Positions 26,532 through 34,716 are shown, numbered from the stretch's first letter. The stretch is DNA of 64,000 nt from Bdellovibrionales bacterium (GCA_016713885.1 JADJOF010000001.1:310001-374000); one strand, 5' to 3'. Notes: generated from the sequence alone by a model not told the origin. Translations and numbers: made by a program.

Positions 26532-26897
26532 CTATTTTTTCTCTGCTACGACAGACATCTCATTTTTAACGTTCGCTGCACCCGCGGCTGCGCGTGCATA
26601 CTTCAAAATTTCTTCTTTTTCTTTTTCCGATCGCACCGGACCCTTGAGCGTCACTTTTCCATTCACGGTAATGACTTTCACATTTTTGGCATAGGTCGAA
26701 AAACTTCCGTCTTTCATGACCTCTTGCCGAATGCGACGGGTGATACTCATGTCATTGGAGTTGTGCGCTTGTTGATCGGCGGTCATTTCGGAGGAGGCGC
26801 GATCCCGTTCATTTACTTTCGTATTGTCTGCGTCGGTGGTCGCAAAACACTGTGAACTCAGAACCATGACAGAAAACGCGATCAATCGGTGTTTCAT
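26532..26897 (-). CDS. Periplasmic BON-domain protein
   Basis: 121 residues: a signal peptide (AFSVMVLSSQCFATTD), a charged linker, and one BON domain in the C-terminal half (ITRRIRQEVMKDGSFSTYAKNVKVITVNGKVTLKGPVRSEKE, residues 53-94; the key feature is the NGKVTLKG turn). BON domains (as in OsmY) bind phospholipid and respond to osmotic or envelope stress. It lies between the YflT-like gene and the 59-residue gene on the same strand. Confidence 0.85.
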   Translation of the reverse strand: MKHRLIAFSVMVLSSQCFATTDADNTKVNERDRASSEMTADQQAHNSNDMSITRRIRQEVMKDGSFSTYAKNVKVITVNGKVTLKGPVRSEKEKEEILKYARAAAGAANVKNEMSVVAEKK

Positions 26898-26922
26898 AGA
26901 CTATGCTCCTTCGCTGTTGTGT

Positions 26923-27102
26923 TTAAATTGAGGCGGCGTCGACCTGCTTTTTCTCGGCGCTGTTGCGCTGATCCTGCGTGGGTTGATCCGTTTTAGCAGC
27001 GTACTGCTTTTTGTCGGAACTTTGACCTTGTGGGCCACCACTTTTAGCCGACGCATTTGAACGATCGTTACTGCTCATTGCGTTCTTCTTTTCTGGTTTC
27101 AT
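26923..27102 (-). CDS. Small hydrophilic protein (59 residues) of the stress cluster
   Basis: The ATG at 27100-27102 lies five bases after AAGGAG, and the frame ends in TAA at 26923. The product has almost no hydrophobic residues and is rich in Lys, Gln, Ser, Asp and Ala, as in small intrinsically disordered stress or desiccation proteins. Its place directly upstream of the BON gene (26 bases) supports that reading. There is no defined family. Confidence 0.55.
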   Translation of the reverse strand: MKPEKKNAMSSNDRSNASAKSGGPQGQSSDKKQYAAKTDQPTQDQRNSAEKKQVDAASI

Positions 27103-27397
27103 ACATACTCCTTGTTATGGCTTTTCTCTTTCGCGCAGTGAGTCTGCAATTGCAGGACCGCTTCAAGACGACTGCAGGAAAACAGCTGGAGTGATTTGAG
27201 AACATTTCGATCGTTACAACTGCGTCGTCATGTACCAATTTGCCTCGTCCACTAGGACAAACTCCTCGTCAGACCGCTTCACTCTTGCTGAGTTAGATTG
27301 AGGACCTTTTGATTCTGGCGCTGTGATTGCAGCCTGTTGCCATGCACAGTTCGATTATTTCAATAGTGCTTGGCCTTAAGCGACGAGGAGCCTCGAA

Positions 27398-27913
27398 GTG
27401 AAAAAGCATTCTTCAAAATCTAAAATGAGTGTACGGCCCGCAAAGAAAACTCTCTCCAAGAAGCACGTCGGTCTGAAGTCGGACTCTCAATCTCGCGACG
27501 TTTCCGCACTCATTCTTCAGGATCACAAGCCGATCAAAGAGCTGATTTTGATTCTCAAGGACGCAAAGGGCAGCATCGCGAAGAAACAACCGGCCTTCGC
27601 TGAGTTCGAACGACTTCTCTCAAGTCACGCCAAGGCCGAGGAAGAGAGTCTCTATATTCATCTCAAGCAAGTCGACCACTTGAGGCCCGAAGGTCTCGAG
27701 GGAGACACAGAGCATGCCATTGCCGATCGTCTGATGAGAGAAGTGAATGAAAGCAAAGGTGACGACGATCTCTGGATGGCAAAGGTCAAAGTCTTAGCCG
27801 AACTCGTTGATCACCACGTGAAAGAAGAAGAGACAGAGATTCTAAAAAGCTATCGAAGGACTTCACTTCTGAAAAGCGCATTGAAATTGGCAAACTCTAC
27901 TCGAAGCTGCTGA
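27398..27913 (+). CDS. Hemerythrin HHE-domain protein, frameshifted before a membrane tail
   Basis: 171 residues in the open frame. After a basic leader there are two HHE repeats: LILQDHKPIKELI with SSHAKAEEESLYIHL, then HAIADRLMREV with LVDHHVKEEETEIL, supplying His and Glu ligands for a di-iron centre. Adding one A at about 27856 extends the reading through KDFTSEKRIEIGKLYSKLL and on to a stop at 28086, about 77 more residues ending in a hydrophobic helix (VAVPILLYFLGVPGIVVILL). The intact protein would be a membrane-anchored oxygen, NO or iron sensor or scavenger. The 3' end overlaps the rhomboid frame. Confidence 0.7.
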   Translation: MKKHSSKSKMSVRPAKKTLSKKHVGLKSDSQSRDVSALILQDHKPIKELILILKDAKGSIAKKQPAFAEFERLLSSHAKAEEESLYIHLKQVDHLRPEGLEGDTEHAIADRLMREVNESKGDDDLWMAKVKVLAELVDHHVKEEETEILKSYRRTSLLKSALKLANSTRSC

Positions 27914-28019
27914 GCAGTTACCGAGAAGAGGACAGTGAGCCCAAAAAGTCCTCCACCAAAAATCGATTGATCGCTTTTCTCGGCAACTCGACTGGCAAAG
28001 TCGCCGTACCGATTCTGCT

Positions 28020-28382
28020 CTATTTTCTTGGAGTCCCTGGCATCGTTGTCATTCTGCTTTGGGCTCTATTTTTTAGGGGCCAGTAATCCGCCCATGCAAG
28101 GCCGCAACTAAATCCGACGATGTTCGCCAACCAAACAACACCGCTGCCTACCTCTGGCAGGTAGCGAGTGACGATGAATCCTTGCAGAAACAACCAGAGA
28201 CCAAAATGCACCCAAGTCGGAAGATCAACAATATAACCCGCGACAAGTGTTTTGATATTAACGTGGGAAAATAGTAAATATACGAACCCAAGATTCCAGC
28301 AACCGCCCCACTGGCGGCGACGGTCGGACTCACCATCGCGGGTGTCGCCAGGCTTAGCAGCAAACTCACCACCAGGCCACAC
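28020..28382 (-). CDS. Rhomboid protein, C-terminal part of a frameshifted gene
   Basis: This frame continues the rhomboid core from about 28268: HVNIKTLVAGYIVDLPTWVH, then FGLWLFLQGF and SGVVWLANIVGFSCGL, ending at 28020. In active rhomboids the last segment carries the catalytic His (A-H-x-x-G-F); here the residue is Asn (codon AAC). Upstream residues in this frame (from 28382) are out-of-frame shadow. Inserting one T in the TTTT run at 28268-28271 joins it to the N-terminal part. If the Asn is real, the protein is a pseudo-protease. Confidence 0.6.
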   Translation of the reverse strand: MWPGGEFAAKPGDTRDGESDRRRQWGGCWNLGFVYLLFSHVNIKTLVAGYIVDLPTWVHFGLWLFLQGFIVTRYLPEVGSGVVWLANIVGFSCGLAWADYWPLKNRAQSRMTTMPGTPRK

Positions 28383-28822
28383 GTCACATATAAGGATAAG
28401 TACTTCGCCGGGCCCAGTTTCTCTTCGACATTGTCACCAAACGTCCAAAGGAAAAACATGTTCACAAGCAGATGCAATAAACCAGCATGCATAAAAATTG
28501 CGGTCACGGCAGAATAGAAAGCGTCGGCGCCCATGGCTTCGCGAGCATGCAGAGCAAACGAATTTGATGGTGAAAAAATGAATACCAGCAAGTTGAGCGC
28601 AATAAGCCCTATCGTAGCGAACGGAAATATCTGCCTCGGGTTATCATCATAGAACGGAAGGAACACGATAAAGGACTTCGCCATATAGTATCGCCACAGC
28701 GGCACTCTTCGTCGAAGCTGATCTCCCATTTTCTTTAGCTGCTTACTTTTCTCCAATTTTTTCTCGTGGAACTTTATCTCCGTGGCTAGCCCTTTAATAT
28801 CAGGCGCCAGATCCTGGCTCAT
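28148..28822 (-). CDS. Rhomboid protein, central part of a frameshifted zinc-ribbon/rhomboid gene
   Basis: After a charged linker and a first membrane helix (IGLIALNLLVFIFSP) come the rhomboid L1/TM2 hallmark HAGLLHLLVNMFFLWTFGDN and VEEKLGPAKYLSLY. The nucleophile segment is TVAASGAVAGILGSY, with Ser in ASG where GxSG is usual. Beyond about 28270 the frame leaves the rhomboid sequence. Upstream of the ATG the frame reads back into CDGCGGQWLPYIQ, so the first residues belong to the same polypeptide as the zinc-ribbon ORF. Role in active relatives: intramembrane serine proteolysis. Confidence 0.7.
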   Translation of the reverse strand: MSQDLAPDIKGLATEIKFHEKKLEKSKQLKKMGDQLRRRVPLWRYYMAKSFIVFLPFYDDNPRQIFPFATIGLIALNLLVFIFSPSNSFALHAREAMGADAFYSAVTAIFMHAGLLHLLVNMFFLWTFGDNVEEKLGPAKYLSLYVTCGLVVSLLLSLATPAMVSPTVAASGAVAGILGSYIYYFPTLISKHLSRVILLIFRLGCILVSGCFCKDSSSLATCQR

Positions 28823-28824
28823 TT

Positions 28825-29223
28825 TTATAAGCTCAAGGAGATTAACGGCTTGGATGTATGGTAACCATTGGCCACCACAACCATCGCATTTTTTACAGTC
28901 ACTCCCGAATTGTAGCCATGGCTCGCGTCATACAACGGCGAATCGCACCTCGGGCAAGTGCTGATATAGATGCCGTCATGCTCTACCGGTTTATCAATTG
29001 ATTGAACTCGAGAAAGGTCCGCTTCGTTGAGAGCACTTTTAAATGTGCCAAACTCGTTGCGATCAAACCATACGCCACCGCAGGTTTCACACTTGTCGAC
29101 GACAACATTCTGAACCGAATAGGGCACCATCGGTTCATTGCAGTCAGGACAGCGCAAGTTCCCCATTTTTTTGATGGGTGAAAGGCCTGGAAATACAATA
29201 TTGAGGAATTTACCTTTTCTCAC
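28825..29223 (-). CDS. zf-TFIIB zinc-ribbon domain, N-terminal part of the rhomboid gene
   Basis: 132 residues. The first zinc ribbon is LRCPDCNEPMVPYS...VDKCETCGGVWFDRNEFG, the standard zf-TFIIB pattern. The second begins STCPRCDSPLYDAS and is cut by a frame change at the A6 run (28889-28894). Adding one A gives VKKCDGCGGQW and joins directly to the rhomboid frame. The intact gene would encode two zinc ribbons followed by a rhomboid core, a fusion in which the ribbons face the cytoplasm. Alone it would be a truncated soluble zinc protein. Confidence 0.7.
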   Translation of the reverse strand: MRKGKFLNIVFPGLSPIKKMGNLRCPDCNEPMVPYSVQNVVVDKCETCGGVWFDRNEFGTFKSALNEADLSRVQSIDKPVEHDGIYISTCPRCDSPLYDASHGYNSGVTVKNAMVVVANGYHTSKPLISLSL

Positions 29224-29322
29224 TTAAACCGTCTTTGAATGCCCAAATTGATCCCTGCTGCATACTGCTCCTTGATCGAACAACAAATGGGAATATCGGG
29301 TTGGTTACGACTATTTTTATAA

Positions 29323-29336
29323 CTGGCGGAGAGAAG
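29323..29336 (-). repeat. Attachment-like core, left end of the RelA/SpoT islet
   Basis: TGGCGGAGAGAAGT, identical over 14 bases to 30706-30719. The first ten bases equal the 3' end (acceptor plus CCA) of both serine tRNAs in the window. It lies in a 443-base gene-free stretch (29224-29666) in which I see nothing else. It is read as the outermost tRNA-Ser attachment site of a tandem array. Confidence 0.7.
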
Positions 29337-29666
29337 TCCAGGCTTTCAGAACCGCGTGCATGGCGTGGGCGGCATGAACATTAACTTATTGAATATACAC
29401 AGCAAGATTTTGGTTCCCGCTCATCAGAAAATCTAGTCCCAGCATTCTGGTTTCTAGGTCCGCACCGATTCAATGACAAGATCGTCTTTTCGGCATCTGC
29501 CTTTTGTATCAAAATACAACTTTATAAAGTGAGTATTTTCAAATAGTTAGGAGTTTAAACTTCGGAAAACTCGCTTTTTCGAAAAACGTGCTTTGCTGCG
29601 AAGAAAAACAGCATTACAGTAAAATCAAATACTTACGGATTTAAACATCGAATAATTGGTAATTTT

Positions 29667-30371
29667 ATGAATCTGGCAGGTCCTGGGTTTAGCAAAACCA
29701 AAATAGATCGGGCAGGCGAGCTATTGAAAAGTCGAGCCGGCTCAAGCGACGAGATCTCTCATGCATTGGAGGTTCTCTCAAGTTGGCGAGCTTACCACGC
29801 CGTGCCTCTCGATACCTTCGCAACCATGTTAAGAAAAAGAATTCCGAAGGTTAGCAAAGATGCAATAGTCGCTCAGAGGCTAAAGCGAACTCCCTCAATT
29901 TTACTTAAACTTTCGAACCACAAGACTATGCGCCTATCGGCCATGCAAGATATTGGTGGCTTAAGGGCGATTCTTGAATCAACAGAAGAAGTTTATAAAC
30001 TCCTGGACGTGTATAAAAAAGCGAAGTCGAAGCATTCCTTGGCTTCGCTGGATGACTATATTGCTTCGCCAAAAACCGATGGATACCGCGGTGTACATCT
30101 CGTGTACAAACTCGCGAAGGAGCCTAATTTATTTTTAGAAATTCCAAAATTAGATCCAAACTGCAGCACATCTGGGCAACAGGCGTCGAAGTGTTTGGTA
30201 CTTTGCAGAATAGCTCATTTAAATCCGGACACGGAAATGAAAATGGCTCGATTTTTCGCTTTTAAGTTCGATCTTCGCCATCAGAAGGGGCAACCTATCT
30301 TAAAGGCACACGTAAAACTAAAAAGTGATTTAGTCGCAGAAGTTAAAAACAAATCCAGGAATTACATGTAA
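29667..30371 (+). CDS. RelA/SpoT-domain (p)ppGpp synthetase-like protein, main part of a frameshifted gene
   Basis: 234 residues. The synthetase core is recognisable: QRLKRTPSILLKL (ATP-binding basic motif), MQDIGGLRAIL, and DYIASPKTDGYRGVHLVYK (G-loop region). From about 30145 the frame is lost. The expected LQHIWATGVEVFGTLQ is in another frame, and single-base insertions at A4 30240-30243, T5 30252-30256 and the A5 near 30350 restore the reading into 30452-30697. The intact protein (about 340 residues) would be a short RelA/SpoT enzyme without HD domain, a class that includes toxic and phage-responsive alarmone synthetases. It is alone in an islet flanked by 14-base repeats. Confidence 0.75.
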   Translation: MNLAGPGFSKTKIDRAGELLKSRAGSSDEISHALEVLSSWRAYHAVPLDTFATMLRKRIPKVSKDAIVAQRLKRTPSILLKLSNHKTMRLSAMQDIGGLRAILESTEEVYKLLDVYKKAKSKHSLASLDDYIASPKTDGYRGVHLVYKLAKEPNLFLEIPKLDPNCSTSGQQASKCLVLCRIAHLNPDTEMKMARFFAFKFDLRHQKGQPILKAHVKLKSDLVAEVKNKSRNYM

Positions 30372-30451
30372 TTGAAAATCTAAACGTCTACACAGACGTA
30401 TATAAAACAATTTCTAGCAATTCGAGTAGGGGAAGAAAAGGCCACTATAGT

Positions 30452-30697
30452 TTGATTGTCTTAAATTCTAGAGAGAACACCATTTCTCTGGAAACCTATG
30501 GAGCCAATCAATTCGAAACTGCAGCGCGCGCGTATTTGGAACTCGAGACAAAACATTTTGAAGATACGCAGATTAACGTCGTTTTAGTAAACACCGGCGA
30601 TCTCAGAAAACTCGAACTCAGTTATCCCAACTATTTCATGGACACAAAGACCTTAGTTCAGTGTCTTTCACGCATCGTAATGGATAGATTTTTTTAA
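30452..30697 (+). CDS. C-terminal part of the RelA/SpoT-domain protein
   Basis: 81 residues that continue the protein above. The open frame extends back to about 30355 as QIQELHVIENLNVYTDVYKT before this ORF's first start codon. The segment HYSLIVLNSRENTISLETYG with the following acidic helix forms a small alpha/beta domain that follows the synthetase core in this subfamily; its role is unknown. It is not likely to be an independent gene, because it has no ribosome site. Confidence 0.55.
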   Translation: MIVLNSRENTISLETYGANQFETAARAYLELETKHFEDTQINVVLVNTGDLRKLELSYPNYFMDTKTLVQCLSRIVMDRFF

Positions 30698-30705
30698 AGC
30701 CAAAG

Positions 30706-30719
30706 TGGCGGAGAGAAGT
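30706..30719 (-). repeat. Attachment-like core between the RelA/SpoT islet and the next islet
   Basis: TGGCGGAGAGAAGT, nine bases after the end of the RelA/SpoT gene, matching 29323-29336 exactly. It forms the right boundary of that islet and the left boundary of the next. Confidence 0.7.
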
Positions 30720-30739
30720 TGCGCTATTTGAAACCGAGG

Positions 30740-31128
30740 TCATGGCAAGGCCTCGGTAGCCATTACTTGGATCAAATTAAAAACGGCTTCAGCCCTCTCA
30801 CGACTCTTTTTTACATCTGAGGCAGTTGCTACTCGATGAGCAAAACCCAACCTTAACGTCAGCATTGTTTCAGCTAGAAGCGAGGCCCGATCGGTTGGTA
30901 AACCAAGAATGGCGGCTATTGTTTTCGTGGCGTTTTCCAGCCATTGCTTTTCATATTTTTTGAATGACTTTACCAACTGGGTTAGCCGTGCCACGAAACC
31001 GGAAATAAAGTTTGATAATCAGAGGGTTCTGTTCAGCAGAATCAAAAAGAAATCCAACTCCTTCTTTCATCTGTAAATGCAGAGACTCTTTCGTCTTCGG
31101 TAGTTCCACCAATGCTACACGCGCCATG
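30740..31128 (-). pseudogene. TetR-type regulator remnant (ligand-binding domain only)
   Basis: The frame 30740-30994 encodes helices of a TetR C-terminal domain (ARLTQLVKSFKKYEKQWLEN; AILGLPTDRASLLAETMLTL). A second frame from 31128 encodes the preceding helices (LHLQMKEGVGFLFDSAEQNP, then LIIKLYFRF). The two join with a one-base change at about 30995. The N-terminal helix-turn-helix is absent upstream, so this is a truncated gene. The family assignment rests on helix pattern and is moderate. Confidence 0.4.
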
Positions 31129-31397
31129 TGACCAGCAAATACATCTGCTCCGAACTCAATGAGGGCAGTGAAAAGGCTTTGGTTTCTGAATTTTCGAAAA
31201 ATTGTCGTTCGTCGACAACCGAGCCGGTCTTAAACAATGAGGCTTACGTGAATTGGAACTTCGCTTGCCAAAACGGGGTTACGGGCAAATTTGTCATGAA
31301 TATACCATCAAATACCCTCGGCACACTTATGGTCAAAGCACCCAGTCCAGCACCAATCGTTTATTATTTTGGTTCTTTTGAGTGTTCATATAAGTGA
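31128..31397 (+). CDS. Possible small Cys-containing hypothetical protein
   Basis: 89 residues with four cysteines (YICSEL, KNCRSS, FACQNG, FECSYK) and a beta-rich composition, but no ribosome site and no signal peptide at this start. The start abuts the TetR remnant on the other strand. It may be the 3' part of a secreted-protein gene whose front is lost. Confidence 0.35.
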   Translation: MTSKYICSELNEGSEKALVSEFSKNCRSSTTEPVLNNEAYVNWNFACQNGVTGKFVMNIPSNTLGTLMVKAPSPAPIVYYFGSFECSYK

Positions 31398-31825
31398 ACA
31401 ATTAGTGGAATGCGCCCCTTAAATCAGTCAGCGTGGCGCCATCCTTGGCTGCCTTGAAAGCCTCAGGCGGATCTAACTCGGTACCGCCACGGATCGATTC
31501 ATTTACGGAACCAACAACTTGAGGATTTTGCCCTAAGTCATAGACTTGATAGCTATGACGGAATGGACGTCGGTCCAGTTAAGTCTTAGTCCGGCAAAAT
31601 CGAAAGTACACGGCTCACTCTAAAACACTGCATTCTGTTCGAAAATCTGGCCAGCGGCTCTCGTTCAAACTGACCGCACAAATTTAAATCCACGAGTGCG
31701 GGCATGTCGTTTCGCTCTCAGAACGCGTGCGTTTGCAGGCTGCGCGGATGGGCATTGACTCGAAGTGTACCGCTCGCTAGAGATGGACGCTCTTAAAAAA
31801 TTAATTCTGTCTGAATGGGGAAAAC
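31398..31825. other. Gene-free stretch inside the lipoprotein islet
   Basis: 428 bases without a convincing coding frame, RNA gene or repeat. An A/T-rich segment just before 31826 could hold the promoter of the lipoprotein gene, but no clear -35/-10 pair is claimed. Confidence 0.4.
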
Positions 31826-32308
31826 ATGAAAGCTTTGGTTTCGTTGTTGCTCGCTTGTGCGATGTTAAGCGGATGCGCGACCACGTATGTAGGCCCACAT
31901 CCTGACTTCACAAAGACGGGCCCCGAGGCCAATGCTGAATACGAAAAATTCGAATTCGGCACGGGCTATGGAAATTTAAATCTCTATGGCGTCAAAATGG
32001 GAAACAAAGTTTACTACCGCGAGTCGGTCGATCCCATTATCAATGCAGTCTCTTCGACTTCAACCTCGAAGCTGCAGAAAATGAAAACCGCCAAATATGT
32101 TCAATGGGTAATTTCCGCGGCGACGATAGCCGCCATATTTCAGCCACGTGATTCGTGGGCATATCAAACAGGCTATTGGATCGGTCTCGGAGCCCTGGTT
32201 GGCAACGGCATTTACATTAACGTAATGGGAATGAAAGCCGCCGAAGATTATAACAAAGATTTAAAGTCGAAGTTTAGCCCCGCCCTTGCATTTACAAAAA
32301 CGTTTTAG
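31826..32308 (+). CDS. Lipoprotein of unknown function
   Basis: 160 residues with a ribosome site (GGGG) and a typical lipobox (CAMLSGC at about residues 11-17). The mature part has one moderately hydrophobic stretch (YVQWVISAATIAAIF) and another near WIGLGALVGNGIYIN, so it may lie close to or in the membrane. No family is recognised. It is the only intact gene of the 30.7-32.7 kb islet and is followed by a hairpin terminator. Confidence 0.65.
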   Translation: MKALVSLLLACAMLSGCATTYVGPHPDFTKTGPEANAEYEKFEFGTGYGNLNLYGVKMGNKVYYRESVDPIINAVSSTSTSKLQKMKTAKYVQWVISAATIAAIFQPRDSWAYQTGYWIGLGALVGNGIYINVMGMKAAEDYNKDLKSKFSPALAFTKTF

Positions 32309-32463
32309 GAAAGAGAGCGGCCGTGGATGCCTGCTACCGCGGCGAGACGAACCACGTGCTCGACCGATGACCCTGGCTCCAACCGTGCAAGATTGAATGT
32401 AAACTGTCACCGCCATGACACTAAAACACTAAGCACTAAGTTGCCGGGCAGAACCGGAAGACG

Positions 32464-32497
32464 AAAACGCTGGTCACCCGATCGGCGTTTTTCTTTT
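32464..32497 (+). terminator. Intrinsic terminator downstream of the lipoprotein gene
   Basis: AAAACGC (32464-32470) pairs with GCGTTTT (32485-32491), followed by TCTTTT. It is 155 bases after the lipoprotein stop and directly before the 187-base repeat. Confidence 0.55.
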
Positions 32498-32520
32498 AGA
32501 CGCGTTCGCATCTAAAATCT

Positions 32521-32707
32521 TGTGCGCCAGTCGTGCGCCAAAAGTGTGGCCATGTCCCGTGATGAGCGATGATATTGAGTGATGCTGCCATCGACGGGTT
32601 CGAACCCGGTCCAAAGAATCTAGCAGCTTAGGTTATTTGTGTTTTCGGTGACTTACCGAATTTCGCGAGCAATTTTGATTTTTAGCACTTCGAAAAGTGG
32701 CGGAGAG
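32521..32707. repeat. About 187-base direct repeat, copy 2
   Basis: Nearly identical to 23010-23194, with the same order: a GTGCGCCAG block, the CCCGTGATGAGCGATGATAT stretch, a T-arm-like GGGTTCGAACCC palindrome, the TTAGGTTATTTGTG block, and a terminal TGGCGGAGAG. Here it abuts no full tRNA. It ends at an attachment-like core and is followed by the integrase gene of the next element. With the terminator above, it fills the 569 bases between lipoprotein and integrase genes. Confidence 0.75.
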
Positions 32708-32711
32708 GGTG
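32698..32711 (-). repeat. Left attachment site of the 32.7-40.1 kb element
   Basis: TGGCGGAGAGGGTG, identical over 14 bases to the 3' end of tRNA-Ser(UGA) at 40112-40125. The integrase gene starts 167 bases inside, the usual layout for elements integrated at tRNA 3' ends. Confidence 0.8.
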
Positions 32712-32877
32712 TCTGTCTCGTTCATGTCCCATGGCGGTTCAGGGTGTTCTATCTGCATTTGGAACTCAACGACATCACGCAATTTTCTTGAAACTGTTGT
32801 TCCACTTGATATCACCCTGCTTCAGCAGATCTCACCTTCGGGTGTGGGTTAAACTGTGAGTTGAAACAGGGGCATCA

Positions 32878-34224
32878 ATGGGAAATCTATCCGCACTTGG
32901 AATTCAGAAGATTGCAAAGCCAGGCCTACATGGCGATGGGGCCGGTTTGTACCTTCAAGTTTCAAAGGCCGGAACTAAGTCGTGGATCTTTCGTTATGCG
33001 ATTGCTGGCAAATCTCGCTCGATGGGGCTCGGCCCTATCATTGCCGTCTCATTGGCCGAAGCTCGCCAAAGAGCACATGATTGCCGACGTTTAATCTATC
33101 AGAAAATCGATCCTATCGACGAGAGGCAGCGCCTCGCAGCAGCTGCCTCTACTGTAGCAAAAAGAGATGTAACATTTGATGAGTGTGCTGCTCGTTACAT
33201 TGAGGCGCACAGAACTGGCTGGAAGAACGAAAAACATGCTGCACAGTGGGAGTCTACAATTCGGCAGTATGTAAGCCCCACAATCGGCCCTCGGCCCGTC
33301 AGAAGCATCGACGTTGAGGCCGTGATGAATGTACTTAACCCGATCTGGTACATCAAAACCGAAACAGCGAGCCGAGTTCGCAACCGCATAGAACTTGTAC
33401 TGGCCTGGGCTCGAGTAAATGGATATCGATCGGGAGACAATCCTGCGCTCTGGCGAGGCAACTTGGACCAGCTTCTGCCTAAACGCTCGAGCGTTCAAAG
33501 GCGGAAGCATTTTGAGTCGCTTTCGATAGATGAGTGCCCAGCTTTCATATCAGACCTTCGTAAACTGAGCTCATGTGCGGCGCTTGCATTAGAGTTTCTG
33601 ATACTCACTGCATCTAGGACAAACGAAGTAATCGGCGCGTGCTGGTCGGAGGTCGATCTTGAATATAGAATATGGAAGATCCCCGCAAACAGAATGAAGG
33701 CAAATCGCGAGCATCGAGTGCCGCTATCAGGGCGCGCTATTGAGATTTTAACGGGACTAAATCAAGGAGGGCCTTCGGAATATATTTTCCAGGGTCGGCT
33801 TCGGACCAAGCCGCTTTCAAACGGAACCTTTTTGGCAACTATCAAAAAGCAGATGCGCCGCGACGTCACCGCTCACGGCTTTCGAAGCACCTTTAGAGAC
33901 TGGGCTGCTGAGCGCACGCAATACCAAAATGAAGTTATTGAAATGGCCCTCGCCCACTCGATACGCGATTCAACCGAAGCGGCATATCGGCGCGGTGATC
34001 TTATGATGAAAAGACGACTGCTCATGGATGCATGGGCCGGCTACTGCGCTGGTGAATCCTGTGAGCTTAGGCCGATGGGTGAACCGAAAAAGTCCTCTAC
34101 TGAGTCTGACTCAATCTCTGAGGCCTTGGCCGCGAAAGACGGTACAAAGCTTGGAAACTCAGTCGCCGACTTTTCAAGAATTTCACTTTCGGAGAACGAC
34201 TCTTTTGAGCGAAGAACACTTTGA
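32878..34224 (+). CDS. DUF4102-type tyrosine integrase
   Basis: 448 residues. The N-terminal DUF4102 domain has GLHGDGAGLYLQVSKAGTKSW and SLAEARQRAHD. The core-binding domain spans about 100-200. Catalytic residues are the Arg of LTASRTNEVIGACW, the Lys-bearing KANREHRVPLS, HGFRSTFRDWAAE, the His of LAHSIRDSTE and the Tyr of AAYRRGD. It is P4-type and normally targets tRNA 3' ends, here tRNA-Ser(UGA). The last ~55 residues are an unusual Ser-rich extension that overlaps an opposite-strand gene by 184 bases, so the true end or the opposing gene may be misjudged. Confidence 0.88.
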   Translation: MGNLSALGIQKIAKPGLHGDGAGLYLQVSKAGTKSWIFRYAIAGKSRSMGLGPIIAVSLAEARQRAHDCRRLIYQKIDPIDERQRLAAAASTVAKRDVTFDECAARYIEAHRTGWKNEKHAAQWESTIRQYVSPTIGPRPVRSIDVEAVMNVLNPIWYIKTETASRVRNRIELVLAWARVNGYRSGDNPALWRGNLDQLLPKRSSVQRRKHFESLSIDECPAFISDLRKLSSCAALALEFLILTASRTNEVIGACWSEVDLEYRIWKIPANRMKANREHRVPLSGRAIEILTGLNQGGPSEYIFQGRLRTKPLSNGTFLATIKKQMRRDVTAHGFRSTFRDWAAERTQYQNEVIEMALAHSIRDSTEAAYRRGDLMMKRRLLMDAWAGYCAGESCELRPMGEPKKSSTESDSISEALAAKDGTKLGNSVADFSRISLSENDSFERRTL

Positions 34225-34670
34225 AGAATAACCTGCCGAGCCTGTCCCAACGCAAGCGCCGGAGTATAAGACTTCCGGGCGGGCAGTATCTCTTCAAATA
34301 CGAAATGGATAACCTTAATCGCCTCTTCTTCGGAGAACTGAAGCATTCCACAGAGAAAGGACTCAAGTGCTGGAACTAAATTTACATCGTGGCCCCAGTA
34401 CTGGGCAGCTCGACCCTCAAGCCTAAGACGGTCTTTTTTGGTTCTTCTGTACTCTTTCTCGCTTGAGCCCAATTGCTCCGCGTAGCTCAGCGCAGCCTCC
34501 GTAGTGGATCTCTGCCGATGATTCATTTTCGCTCCAGCTAACATTTCACGATCTTGTTTTTTGAGCGATCTACCCGAGAGGCGCTCGGCATCCTTTAATA
34601 TTGAATCCACCTTGGCCTGCTTACGATTTTCGGGCTTTGACCCAATCGCTTCAGCCAATCGTTCAACCAA
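34041..34670 (-). CDS. Hypothetical protein, antiparallel to the integrase tail
   Basis: 209 residues from a TTG at 34670. AAGGAGGAGG lies upstream (about 34689-34698), but at a distance that does not fit the TTG well, so the start is uncertain. The N-terminal ~100 residues are basic and helical; the middle is hydrophobic (LESFLCGMLQFSEEEAIKVI). The C-terminal third overlaps the integrase gene. It is probably co-transcribed with the small gene at 34717. No recognised family; either this frame or the integrase extension may be spurious in the overlap. Confidence 0.45.
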   Translation of the reverse strand: MVERLAEAIGSKPENRKQAKVDSILKDAERLSGRSLKKQDREMLAGAKMNHRQRSTTEAALSYAEQLGSSEKEYRRTKKDRLRLEGRAAQYWGHDVNLVPALESFLCGMLQFSEEEAIKVIHFVFEEILPARKSYTPALALGQARQVILQSVLRSKESFSESEILEKSATEFPSFVPSFAAKASEIESDSVEDFFGSPIGLSSQDSPAQ

Positions 34671-34716
34671 TTGAAATCGGATTAGTTTGGCCTCCTCCTT
34701 CGATCCTCGCCCAAAA

